DNA of 43,976 nucleotides. Origin: JAWODU01 sp046483125 (GTDB taxonomy: Bacteria > Verrucomicrobiota > Kiritimatiellia > UBA8416 > JAWODU01). A model generated the notes under the pieces. That model saw nothing but the letters and a program-made list of their open reading frames with translations. It did no database searches and was not told where the DNA came from. Shown one piece after another: positions 35,867-43,961 of this stretch. The translations under genes and the position numbers were made by a program. Every line of letters starts with the position of its first letter. Position 1 is the first letter of the stretch. Location of the stretch: contig JAWODU010000023.1 of assembly GCA_046483125.1 (NCBI GenBank), positions 1 through 43,976 of the forward strand. The letters run 5' to 3'.

Positions 35867-37201
35867 TTAGAGCACGGGAAGATACCTTTCCGTTTCGTAC
35901 CTGCTGACATGCGTGCGGTAATCGTCCCATTCTATTTTCTTGTTCGCTATGAACTTGTTGAATATATGGTCGCCAAGCGCGTCGTGAACCAGTTCGCTCT
36001 TTTCGGTTTCCGATATCGCCTCGGCGAGACTGCCTGGCAGGGAAACGATTCCTCTCTTTTCCCTGTCTGATTCGCTCATTTCAAAAATGTCTTCTTCCAC
36101 GGGATCCGGGAGTTCGTATTTTTCCTCGATACCCTTGAGTCCCGCGGCAAGCATCACGGCAAAAGCCAGATACGGGTTGCAGGCCGGGTCCGGACAGCGG
36201 AACTCGGCCCGCGTGGCCTTTTCCTTCCCGGGCTTGTACATCGGGACCCGAACAAGCGCCGAGCGGTTTCTTCTGGCCCACGAAACATAGACCGGTGCCT
36301 CGTAACCGGGTACGAGTCTCTTGTAGGAGTTGACCCATTGCGCCACTATGGCGCATAACTCCCTGGCATGACGCAGGAGACCCGCTATGTAGTGTTTTCC
36401 GGTCTCGGAGAGACCGTATTCGGCATTGCCGTCGAAAAACGCGTTTTTTGTTCCTTCAAACAGGGATTGATGTGTGTGCATTCCGCTTCCGTTCTCACCG
36501 AAGATAGGCTTGGGCATAAATGTAGCGTAAACTCCGTGGCTCAGGGCCACCTCCTTGACGGCCAGCCTGTAGGTCATTGCGTAATCGGCCATTTCAAGGC
36601 CTTCGGCGAACCGAAGGTCGATTTCGTGTTGACTCGGCGCTACCTCGTGGTGGCTGTACTCGCAGTGTATGCCCATATCCGCCAGCTTGCGTACCGTGTC
36701 ACGCCTCAGGTCGCTGGCCACGTCAAGAGGCGTAAGGTCGAAGTAACCGCCGCGATCGAGTATTTCCGGTTCTCCGGAACCCTTGAAATAGAAATACTCC
36801 AGCTCCGGTCCGACAAAAAACGTGTAGCCCATATCGGCGGCTCTTTTCAGGTTGCGTTTCAGGGCATATCTCGGGTCCCCCTCGTAGGGAGTGCCGTCGG
36901 GCTTCAGTACGTCGCAGAACATTCGGGCCACCCGGCCGTCTTCGGATCCGCGCCAGGGGAGGGTGACAAACGTCGATGTATCGGGCATGGCCACCATGTC
37001 GCTCTCATGTATCCTGGCAAACCCTTCTATCGACGAACCGTCGAACCCCATTCCATCGTCAAGCGCGCCGGGCAATTCGTCGGCCGTTATCGCAAAGCTC
37101 TTCAGTGAACCGAGTACGTCGGTAAACCATAACCGTATGAATTCAATATTTTCCGCCTTCACGGTTTTCAATACTTCTTCTTTAGTCATCTTGCTCTTCA
37201 T
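35867..37201 (-). CDS. glnA: Glutamine synthetase, GSI-alpha type
   Basis: A 444-residue enzyme making glutamine from glutamate, ammonia and ATP. ATG 37201 is chosen for AAAGGA upstream and the normal N-terminus (TKEEVLKTVKAENIEFIRLW). Active-site motifs are MGFDGSSIEGF, VGPELEYFYF, HHEVAPSQHEIDLRF, IFGENGSGMHTHQSL and RRNRSALVRVP. It lacks the NLYDLP-type adenylylation loop and instead has DPVEEDIFEMSESDREKRGI, as in the alpha type of Bacillus, so regulation is by feedback or protein binding rather than AMP transfer. It is the first gene of the minus-strand run and has a sigma-54 promoter 40-56 bp upstream of its ATG. Confidence 0.96.
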   Translation of the reverse strand: MKSKMTKEEVLKTVKAENIEFIRLWFTDVLGSLKSFAITADELPGALDDGMGFDGSSIEGFARIHESDMVAMPDTSTFVTLPWRGSEDGRVARMFCDVLKPDGTPYEGDPRYALKRNLKRAADMGYTFFVGPELEYFYFKGSGEPEILDRGGYFDLTPLDVASDLRRDTVRKLADMGIHCEYSHHEVAPSQHEIDLRFAEGLEMADYAMTYRLAVKEVALSHGVYATFMPKPIFGENGSGMHTHQSLFEGTKNAFFDGNAEYGLSETGKHYIAGLLRHARELCAIVAQWVNSYKRLVPGYEAPVYVSWARRNRSALVRVPMYKPGKEKATRAEFRCPDPACNPYLAFAVMLAAGLKGIEEKYELPDPVEEDIFEMSESDREKRGIVSLPGSLAEAISETEKSELVHDALGDHIFNKFIANKKIEWDDYRTHVSRYETERYLPVL

Positions 37202-37240
37202 TATGCAGTCCTTTCTATTTTGAAGCACTGCGCTATGTGA

Positions 37241-37257
37241 ATGCAGGGATCGTGCCA
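37241..37257 (-). promoter_or_regulatory. Sigma-54 (RpoN) promoter of glnA
   Basis: The minus strand reads TGGCACGATCCCTGCAT. It has the invariant GG and GC exactly 10 bp apart and TGGCAC intact, against the consensus TGGCAC-N5-TTGCA. The predicted start near 37231 leaves a leader of about 30 nt with an AAAGGA site before the glnA ATG at 37201. The amt promoter has the same TGGCACG-N3-CCTGC. Confidence 0.8.
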
Positions 37258-37479
37258 CCATGGCGCAGGGTAACGTAAACCTTTGTCCCGGAGAGACTTA
37301 ATAGCCTACAGTGCGTAAACGCCGCTCTTCCCGGGGGTCTCGCAAACTACACTCTTGTATGCGTATTCGAGCCAGGGTCACATTATTGTAGCGCTAACCC
37401 GTGGTTACCGGCCGAAACGGGTCTTGGTCCGGATTCTGCTGCGGTGACATCTGCTTGGAAGCTCACGGAAAGGGCAAAC

Positions 37480-40092
37480 ATGGATTGGACGCAAAACAGG
37501 CCGACGACGGGCCTGCCGGGCCTCGACTCGGTGCTCAAGGGCATTCTGCCCGGCGACAATATAGTCTGGCAGATGGACAGGATTGAGCATTACAGGGAGC
37601 TCGTAGTGCCCTTTGCGTCTGCGGCCCGGTCGTCCGGTCGCAGGCTTGTCTACTTCCGCTTCGCCAGCGGACCTCCTTTGCTTTCCGGCGATGACGGGGC
37701 GAGGGTGTGTGAAGCGAGACCGGCCGACGGTTTCGAAACGTTTATCGCCGAAATTCACGCGGTCATAAAAGAAACGGGAAGGGGGGCGGTTTACGTTTTT
37801 GACTGCCTGTCGGAGCTGGCCGCGGACTGGTTCTCCGACCAGATGCTGGGAAACTTTTTCATGTTAACCTGTCCGTATCTCTACGACATGGAAACGGTCA
37901 CCTACTTCGCGCTTCTGCGCAACTACCATTCGTCGATGGCAACCAGGCCGATCCAGGAAACGACACAGCTTCTCCTGGAAACCTACAGCCACGGCGAAAC
38001 CATCTATATTCACCCCTTGAAGGTGCACCTCAGATATTCACCCACGATGAACATGCTTCACGCCTGGAAAGGCGATGAGTTCGTCCCCGTCACCAACAGC
38101 GCGCTGATCTCGGAAGTCCTGGCCGCAACGGGTTCTTTCGACCTTCACTCCAGGCGCAAGCCGGGGTTCTGGGAAAGAACGTTCATGGAGGCCCGGGAAC
38201 TCGAGAAGTCAAAGAATGAAGGAACCGCGAGTCAGGAGGCCCGTGAAGAAATGTTTAAACGTCTCGTGCGAATGCTTATTTCGCGGGAAGAAAACGTGGT
38301 TTCCCTCGTTTCGCGCTACTTCGACCTCACGGATATTCTGAAAATACGGCGGCGGATGATCGGTACGGGGCTTATCGGCGGCAAGACCGTCGGAATGCTT
38401 GCCGCCAGGAAAATCCTTGAGAACCGGAAGCCCGGGCTGTCCGGCATACTTGAAGATCACGATTCATTCTACGTGGGTTCCGACGTGTTCTATACCTTCC
38501 TGGTGAGGAACGGCGTGTGGTGGGTACGCCAGCAACAGCGAAGCCGGACCTCGTTCCTTGAAGGAGCCGAACAGGCCCGGCAGGGCATTCTTACCGGCGC
38601 CTTCCCCGAGTACATAGTAGACCAGTTTGAGCAGATGCTCGATTACTTCGGGCAATCACCCATAATCGTCCGTTCCAGTTCACTGCTGGAGGACAATTTC
38701 GGGAATTCATTCGCAGGCAAGTATGACAGTGTATTCTGCCCGAACCAGGGTCCAAGGGAACGCCGGCTTGAAGATTTCCTCTCCGCCGTCCGCGCTGTAT
38801 ACGCCAGCACAATGAGCGAGAAAGCTCTGCGTTACCGGGAAAGACGCGGACTTCTCCAGCAGGACGAGCAGATGGCGCTGTTGATCATGCGCGTGTCCGG
38901 TTCCACTCGTTCTCACCGGTATTTTCCGGAATCTGCGGGAGTAGGTTTTTCCTTTAACCCTTACGCGTGGAGCGAAGAAATAGACCCGCGCGCCGGAGTG
39001 GTCCGCTTGGTCTTCGGACTGGGCACAAGGGCCGTGGAGCGGACCGACGACGATTATACCCGGGTTGTCGCGCTGAATGCCCCGGAAAAGCGCCCGGAAA
39101 CCGGCTTTGACCAGGTATGCCGGTATGCGCAGAGGCGGGTTGACTTTCTCGATCTTCATTCCAATCAGCTTGCATCCGGCGATTTCGACTCCATAGCCCG
39201 GGATCTTGACAGCGCGACGCTGGACCTTTTTGCATCCCGGCAAGCGGCGCCGGGGCGTCTGCAGGGGGAGACGGCAAACCCGCCGTGGATATTGACATTT
39301 GACGGACTCCTGAAGAACACGCCGATTGTTCGGCACCTGCGCGAGATGCTCGCGGCGCTTGAAAAGGCGTACAGCAACCCGGTGGATATCGAATTTACGG
39401 TTAATTTTGTTCAGGATGGGACATACAGGGTCAACCTCGTGCAGTGCAGGCCCCTGCAGGTGCGAAGTCCGCAAATGAAAAAACTTCCTGACGTAGCTAC
39501 CCCGAGGCCCCGTACCGTTGCCAGGGCCAGAGGCGCCGTTATCGGTCACAGCCGTATTATTTATGTCTCAAGGCTTGTTTACGTTGTCCCGGAAGCCTAC
39601 GGCCGTTTGCCCTTGCGGGAAAGAAGCGAAGTAGCCCGGCTGATCGGAAGAATCAATTACGCCCTTGCCGGTCCTTTTGCCGGTGAAAGCCTGTTTCTCG
39701 GCCCCGGACGGTGGGGCACGGCAAGCCCCGAGCTTGGTATCCCGGTAAACTTCGCGGAGATAAACAGGGCGAACGCTGTCTGTGAGATTGTCGCGATGCG
39801 TAAAGACCTGGTGCCCGACGTCTCTCTGGGAACCCATTTTCTCAGTGAACTTGTGGAAATGGACGTGCTTTACATGGCGCTCTTTCCGGGAGAAGACGGT
39901 AATTTCATCGATGAGAAGTATTTTACCGGCGGGAAAAACATGCTGAGGGAAATAGTGCCCGGTTCAGAAAAGTGGCAGGATGTAGTCAAGGTTGTTTTCC
40001 AACCCTCTTCGTCATCGGGTGAAGGCAGATTCTGCCTTCACGCCGATGCCGCTAAACAAACCGCCGTATGCTTCCTGGAGCCGGAAGCGTAA
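37480..40092 (+). CDS. KaiC-like N-domain fused to a PEP/pyruvate-binding (PPDK-type ATP-grasp) domain
   Basis: An 870-residue protein from ATG 37480 (GGAAAGGGC upstream). Residues 1-230 look like a KaiC/RadA-type RecA fold: TTGLPGLDSVLKGILPGDNI is the usual opening, but the P-loop GPPGTGKT is replaced by WQMDRIEHYREL, so it probably does not bind ATP normally. Residues 290-680 are a PEP-synthase-like ATP-grasp domain (GTGLIGGKTVGMLAARKI, then SPIIVRSSSLLEDNFGNSFA and VNLVQCRPLQVRSP). The phosphohistidine swivel and PEP-binding domains of PEP synthase are absent; the last 180 residues (LFLGPGRWGTASPELGIPVN) are a family-specific tail. No reaction is established. It lies between glnA and amt-glnK and is divergent from glnA. 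Confidence 0.8.
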   Translation: MDWTQNRPTTGLPGLDSVLKGILPGDNIVWQMDRIEHYRELVVPFASAARSSGRRLVYFRFASGPPLLSGDDGARVCEARPADGFETFIAEIHAVIKETGRGAVYVFDCLSELAADWFSDQMLGNFFMLTCPYLYDMETVTYFALLRNYHSSMATRPIQETTQLLLETYSHGETIYIHPLKVHLRYSPTMNMLHAWKGDEFVPVTNSALISEVLAATGSFDLHSRRKPGFWERTFMEARELEKSKNEGTASQEAREEMFKRLVRMLISREENVVSLVSRYFDLTDILKIRRRMIGTGLIGGKTVGMLAARKILENRKPGLSGILEDHDSFYVGSDVFYTFLVRNGVWWVRQQQRSRTSFLEGAEQARQGILTGAFPEYIVDQFEQMLDYFGQSPIIVRSSSLLEDNFGNSFAGKYDSVFCPNQGPRERRLEDFLSAVRAVYASTMSEKALRYRERRGLLQQDEQMALLIMRVSGSTRSHRYFPESAGVGFSFNPYAWSEEIDPRAGVVRLVFGLGTRAVERTDDDYTRVVALNAPEKRPETGFDQVCRYAQRRVDFLDLHSNQLASGDFDSIARDLDSATLDLFASRQAAPGRLQGETANPPWILTFDGLLKNTPIVRHLREMLAALEKAYSNPVDIEFTVNFVQDGTYRVNLVQCRPLQVRSPQMKKLPDVATPRPRTVARARGAVIGHSRIIYVSRLVYVVPEAYGRLPLRERSEVARLIGRINYALAGPFAGESLFLGPGRWGTASPELGIPVNFAEINRANAVCEIVAMRKDLVPDVSLGTHFLSELVEMDVLYMALFPGEDGNFIDEKYFTGGKNMLREIVPGSEKWQDVVKVVFQPSSSSGEGRFCLHADAAKQTAVCFLEPEA

Positions 40093-40106
40093 CACAGTAC
40101 AAGCGC

Positions 40107-40134
40107 GGGAAGCGGGACGGCAACCCGCTTACCC
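40107..40134. terminator. Convergent hairpin between the PEP-synthase-like gene and glnK
   Basis: GGGA-AGCGGG (from 40107) pairs with CCCGCT-TACCC (to 40134) around loop ACGGCAA, between the two convergent stop codons at 40092 and 40129. It covers the glnK TAA. It has no long T-run, but position and symmetry fit a bidirectional terminator. Confidence 0.45.
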
Positions 40135-40470
40135 GATTGCCTCTGTGCCGGTTTCTCCCGTCCTGATCCGGACGCACTCCGCAAGATCGAGCATAAATAT
40201 TTTCCCGTCACCGATCTTCCCGGTCCTGGCCCCGGCAATTATGCCGTCGAGTGTGCGCTTCACGAAGTCTTCGTTGATCGCGATTTCCAGTCTCACTTTT
40301 TTCAGCAGGTTGACTTCAACGTCCGAGCCCCGGTAGGACTCGTGATATCCCCTTTGCTGGCCGCATCCCAGGGCGTTGGTCACCGACATTTTGTATACCT
40401 CTCTCTCGTAGAGGGCCTGTTTTACGGCGTTGAGCTGTTCCGGCTGTATATACGCTATGACGAGCTTCAT
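40129..40470 (-). CDS. glnK: PII nitrogen regulatory protein (GlnK/GlnB family) lacking Tyr51
   Basis: A 113-residue PII protein. ATG 40470 aligns with the E. coli start; the longer frame runs into amt. The B-loop TGKIGDGKIF and the C-terminal CVRIRTGETG are intact, so ATP/ADP and 2-oxoglutarate binding is expected. In the T-loop (GQQRGYHESYRGSDVEVN) Tyr46 is kept, but the uridylylation target Tyr51 is Val51. It therefore cannot be uridylylated at the classic site and probably signals by ligand binding alone. It is 34 bp downstream of amt. The amt-glnK pairing is widespread and implies direct gating of the transporter, and perhaps control of glutamine synthetase or the nearby activator. Confidence 0.93.
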   Translation of the reverse strand: MKLVIAYIQPEQLNAVKQALYEREVYKMSVTNALGCGQQRGYHESYRGSDVEVNLLKKVRLEIAINEDFVKRTLDGIIAGARTGKIGDGKIFMLDLAECVRIRTGETGTEAIG

Positions 40471-40504
40471 TTGTGCTTTTTCCTTTCCGGCTGCTGTCAG
40501 CTTT

Positions 40505-41740
40505 CTATTGTGTCGTGAAAACCTGGAATCCTCCGTACGCCTCCATTCCGTGTTCCCCGATATCAAGTCCCCTTAGTTCTTCCTCTTTTGTTACTCTGAG
40601 GCCCATGCTGAGTTTTACGATCGCGAAAAAGGCGGACGCGCATGTGACGCTCAGGAGACCCACTGCACCGACTCCGATAAGCTGGTTCATGAACGAGACG
40701 GAATAGTGCAGTTTCCCGATTTCAGGATGCCCGAAAATGCCCACAGCCAGAGTTCCCCAGATACCGCAAAGCAGATGCACGGATAACGCGCCGACGGGAT
40801 CGTCGAGATGGAGCCGGTCAAAACCGAGCACTCCGAGTACCACGATTACTCCGGAAACGGCTCCTATGATAACGGCGGAGGCCGCTCCCACGATATCCGC
40901 GGCTGCCGTAACGCCCACGAGCCCGGCGAGCGCCCCGTTCAGTACCATGGAAAGATCGGGTTTATCCTGGATTACCCAGGAGGTCAACATTGCCGTAAGG
41001 ACACCGGCCGCGGCCGCAAGATTGGTCATTACGAGAACGCGCGAGGTCGCGCCGGGATCGGCGGAGAGCACCGATCCGCCGTTGAACCCGAACCATCCCA
41101 GCCACAGGAGAAAGACTCCAATTGTGGCAAGCGGCAGACTGTGGCCCGGAATCGCGCGGGTCTTCCCGTTTACGTATTTCCCGGTCCTTGGTCCGAGGAA
41201 AATTATGCCCATCAACGCCCCCCATCCACCGACCGAGTGCACGAGCGTTGAACCGGCAAAATCGTGAAAGCCTCTTTCAGCCAGCCATCCGCCTCCCCAT
41301 TTCCACATCCCGGCCACGGGATAACATACCGTCACGTAAAGAGCAGAGAAAACGAGAAAGCTTCGCAGTTTTATTCTTTCGGCAACCGCCCCGGAAATGA
41401 TTGTGGCCGCGGTTGCCGCGAACATGGCCTGGAAGAGGAAGTCCGTCCAGTACGTGTATCCCGGATTATACGAACTGGTGAGTCCCTCCGGTCCTGTTCC
41501 GACGCCGAATCCCGAAAAACCGAAAAACGATCCCGCGAACGCCTCGCCAGGGTACATTAAACCGAAACCGACAAGGGTATAGCTGAGGATACCGATAGCC
41601 AGTACCGTTACGTTCTTGAAAAGGATGTTCACCGAATTCTTTGCCTGTGTCAGCCCGCACTCCAGGGATGCGAAACCGAGATGCATCGCGAAAACCAGAA
41701 ACGTTGCCACCATCATCCATACATTGCTTATTTCGAACAT
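40505..41740 (-). CDS. amt: Ammonium transporter (Amt family)
   Basis: A 411-residue membrane protein with about eleven hydrophobic segments. Conserved parts are FASLECGLTQAKNSVNILFK (first helices), YWTDFLFQAMFAATAATIIS and GAVAERIKLRSF, then the signature region DFAGSTLVHSVGGWGALMGI with the pore His, and SVHLLCGIWGTLAVGIFGHP with the second pore His. It brings ammonium or ammonia into the cell for GS-GOGAT. ATG 41740 has AAAGGAG upstream. It precedes glnK in the same transcript and is driven by a sigma-54 promoter 29-43 bp upstream of the start codon. Confidence 0.95.
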   Translation of the reverse strand: MFEISNVWMMVATFLVFAMHLGFASLECGLTQAKNSVNILFKNVTVLAIGILSYTLVGFGLMYPGEAFAGSFFGFSGFGVGTGPEGLTSSYNPGYTYWTDFLFQAMFAATAATIISGAVAERIKLRSFLVFSALYVTVCYPVAGMWKWGGGWLAERGFHDFAGSTLVHSVGGWGALMGIIFLGPRTGKYVNGKTRAIPGHSLPLATIGVFLLWLGWFGFNGGSVLSADPGATSRVLVMTNLAAAAGVLTAMLTSWVIQDKPDLSMVLNGALAGLVGVTAAADIVGAASAVIIGAVSGVIVVLGVLGFDRLHLDDPVGALSVHLLCGIWGTLAVGIFGHPEIGKLHYSVSFMNQLIGVGAVGLLSVTCASAFFAIVKLSMGLRVTKEEELRGLDIGEHGMEAYGGFQVFTTQ

Positions 41741-41965
41741 GACTTACTCCTTTCAGCCTTGTGTCATGGCAGGTTGCGTGCCATCTGAAGACAGGCTCCA
41801 TGGACTTTTCCTAAGATACTGAACGACAGTTACTTAGGGCGAAGGCTGGCAGGATACCGCCGCTGACATAAACGGCGGCGGGCGGTACTGCCAATACGAT
41901 GATGTAACAGGGCAAGCCTTCTGCTACAAAAATGTATTGACGCTCTCGCGGGTATGGAGGACAAT
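41741..41965. other. Divergent regulatory region between amt and the sigma-54 activator
   Basis: The 225 bp contain the amt sigma-54 promoter near one end and GGAGG before the activator ATG at the other. In between, TACCGCC (41855-41861) and GGCGGTA (41881-41887) form an inverted repeat with an inner GC-rich stem, and ACTG-AACGA-CAGT lies near 41820. Either could be an enhancer for the activator, but I cannot assign a site. No clear sigma-70 promoter for the activator stands out. Confidence 0.4.
41769..41783 (-). promoter_or_regulatory. Sigma-54 (RpoN) promoter of amt-glnK
   Basis: The minus strand reads TGGCACGCAACCTGC, with GG and GC exactly 10 bp apart. It shares TGGCACG-N3-CCTGC with the glnA promoter. 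It lies 29 bp upstream of the amt ATG, giving a leader of roughly 17 nt with an AAAGGAG ribosome-binding site. Confidence 0.78.
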
Positions 41966-43537
41966 ATGCACTGCATACTTGATGAGGGAAATATGACAGC
42001 GGATACAGGAAAACGAGCCGGAACGGAGCTGGAGATACTCTACAAGATCTCCCAGGCCCTGGCGCACCGCCACGACGTTCCGGCATTGCTCAACGAAGTT
42101 CTCGATATCATGGAAACGGAAATGGGCATGCAGAGGGGGACCCTAACCCTGCGCAGGCCGGATTCGGATATATTTGTTATTGAGGCTTCGCGCGGTCTCA
42201 GTTCGAAGGAAAAGTCACGCGGGCAATATCGGGCTGGAGAGGGAGTCACCGGGCGGGTGGCCAGGACGGGAAGGCCGGCTGTTATCCCGGACATTCGCAA
42301 GGACCCTGATTTCCTTGACAGGACCAGGGCAAGAAAAAGCGAAAAGGTCGCCTTTATCTGTGTTCCCATCGTGCACAGGCGCCGTGTAATAGGAACCTTG
42401 AGCATCGATCGGTCCGCGGTGGACGAGGACGAGATGGAAAGGGACCTGAGCTTTCTGAAGCTTGTAACAGGCATACTTGCGGAGGCGCTGGCGGGCATCA
42501 GGGAAGACAAGGAGGAAAGAGAGGCCCTCCTGAATGAAAACCGGCGCCTGAGGCACGAGCTTGGTGAACGTTACCAGATCAGCAACCTTGTGGGAAACTG
42601 CGGAACAATGCGAGCCGTTTACGACCAGGTCGCGCAGGTGGCGGGGAGCCCGGCGACGGTCCTGGTCCGGGGAGAATCCGGAACAGGCAAGGAACTCGTT
42701 GCCCGCGCGATTCACTTTGCCAGTCCCAGAAAGAACAACAGGTTTGTATCGGTAAACTGCGGGGCCCTGCCGGAGCATTTGATAGAAAGCGAGCTTTTCG
42801 GACATGAAAAGGGAGCATTCACGGGAGCGGTCAAGGATAGAAAGGGAAGATTCGAAGCCGCCAACGGCGGCACGCTGTTTCTCGATGAAATAGGCGATAT
42901 CTCCGCCGCGGTGCAGGTGCGCCTGTTGAGGGTACTGCAGGAACGCGAATTCGAAAGGGTGGGTTCCGACAGCACGGTAAAGGTGAACGTGCGTGTTATA
43001 GCGGCAACGGGCAGGGACCTCGAAAAAGCGATTAAGGAATGCGGTTTCCGCGAGGATCTCTACTACCGGCTGAATGTCTTTCCAATACATGTTCCTCCTC
43101 TCAGGGAAAGGCGGTCGGACATAATACTCCTGGCCGATCACTTTGTGGAAAAATACAACAAGGCATACGGCAAAGGCGTACGCCGCATATCGAGCGCGGC
43201 AATAAACATGATGATGTCCTACCACTGGCCCGGCAACGTCAGGGAACTTGAGAACTGCATAGAACGGGCCGTGCTGACTTCAACCGACGAGGTCATTCAC
43301 GGTTATAACCTTACGCCTTCATTGCAGACCAGCGAACAGACCGGTACGGCCCTGCTTCCCGAGAAGGGCGCCAGCCTCAAGAAGATGGTGGAATCCTACG
43401 AGCGCGAGATAATTGTCGATGCTTTGAAAAAACACCGCGGCAACGCCGCGGGCGCCGCCAGGGAACTGTGTACCACCCAGCGGATAATGAACTACCGCAT
43501 CGACAAACTCGGAATCAGGCGGTCGGATTACAGGTAA
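41966..43537 (+). CDS. Sigma-54-dependent activator with GAF sensor (NifA/NtrC-like)
   Basis: A 523-residue enhancer-binding protein. ATG 41966 lies 5 nt after GGAGG; an ATG four codons earlier contains that site and is unlikely. Residues 15-175 form a GAF domain (LEILYKISQALAHRHDVPAL, then GEGVTGRVARTGRPAVIPDI). The AAA+ domain has Walker A GESGTGKE (236-243), the sigma-54 contact loop GAFTGA (283-288), Walker B GGTLFLDEIG and the R-finger region. The C-terminus is a Fis-type HTH (GNAAGAARELCTTQRIMNYR). The layout matches NifA more than NtrC because there is no receiver domain. No nif genes are seen, and it is divergent from amt, so control of the two sigma-54 promoters here is the likeliest role. 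Confidence 0.92.
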   Translation: MHCILDEGNMTADTGKRAGTELEILYKISQALAHRHDVPALLNEVLDIMETEMGMQRGTLTLRRPDSDIFVIEASRGLSSKEKSRGQYRAGEGVTGRVARTGRPAVIPDIRKDPDFLDRTRARKSEKVAFICVPIVHRRRVIGTLSIDRSAVDEDEMERDLSFLKLVTGILAEALAGIREDKEEREALLNENRRLRHELGERYQISNLVGNCGTMRAVYDQVAQVAGSPATVLVRGESGTGKELVARAIHFASPRKNNRFVSVNCGALPEHLIESELFGHEKGAFTGAVKDRKGRFEAANGGTLFLDEIGDISAAVQVRLLRVLQEREFERVGSDSTVKVNVRVIAATGRDLEKAIKECGFREDLYYRLNVFPIHVPPLRERRSDIILLADHFVEKYNKAYGKGVRRISSAAINMMMSYHWPGNVRELENCIERAVLTSTDEVIHGYNLTPSLQTSEQTGTALLPEKGASLKKMVESYEREIIVDALKKHRGNAAGAARELCTTQRIMNYRIDKLGIRRSDYR

Positions 43538-43655
43538 AACCGGCTGTTGACGGCCCTGATCGCCCGCGTGCTCTGGAGATTGTTGTTTTTTTCAAAAAAG
43601 CGCGCGGCAAGAGGGACAGGGATATTCTTGTCTCAAAATTAATCAGAATTTACTG

Positions 43656-43961
43656 TTGACCTTTTCCTGGTACTCTGACCCCACGCCTTCTGGGACCGCT
43701 GTGCCCCGGCCAGATCGGACACCCCAGTCCGGCTCAGCACACGATTTAAGAAATCGCGTATTTACTCAGTTCCTACAGCATCCATCTTTTGATGTGGCCA
43801 TACTGACACCGGACAGAAGTGATATCTTTGTGTCGTTTGGTAACGTCTTAATTTCCTGCGCGCCAACTGATATCCCTGCCTTGCTTGGTGTTGAGGACTG
43901 TTTGAATCAGTTCGTTGTTACAATCGACTATCCCGCGATGGAGATTACGTTAAAGCGTTGA
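43656..43961 (+). pseudogene. C-terminal remnant of a retropepsin-like aspartyl protease
   Basis: The frame ends with PALLGVEDCLNQFVVTIDYP then AMEITLKR. This matches the end of small bacterial retropepsin-like proteins (LLGxxDxxxxFxVTxD, then a final beta-strand). The catalytic DTGA motif that should lie about 70-100 residues earlier is absent, and the N-terminal part (proline-rich, to about residue 40) is not family-like. The only start is a TTG with no clear ribosome-binding site. I read it as a truncated gene. The 118 bp before it, after the activator stop, hold nothing recognisable. Confidence 0.45.

Noticed and set aside
37202..37479. Glutamine riboswitch (glnA RNA) in the glnA leader
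   Set aside because: With the sigma-54 promoter at 37241-37257 the leader is only about 30 nt, too short for such an aptamer, and no matching fold was seen.
41966..43537. NifA as part of a nitrogen-fixation cluster
   Set aside because: The domain layout is NifA-like, but no nif structural or assembly genes are in the window, and the neighbours concern ammonium assimilation.
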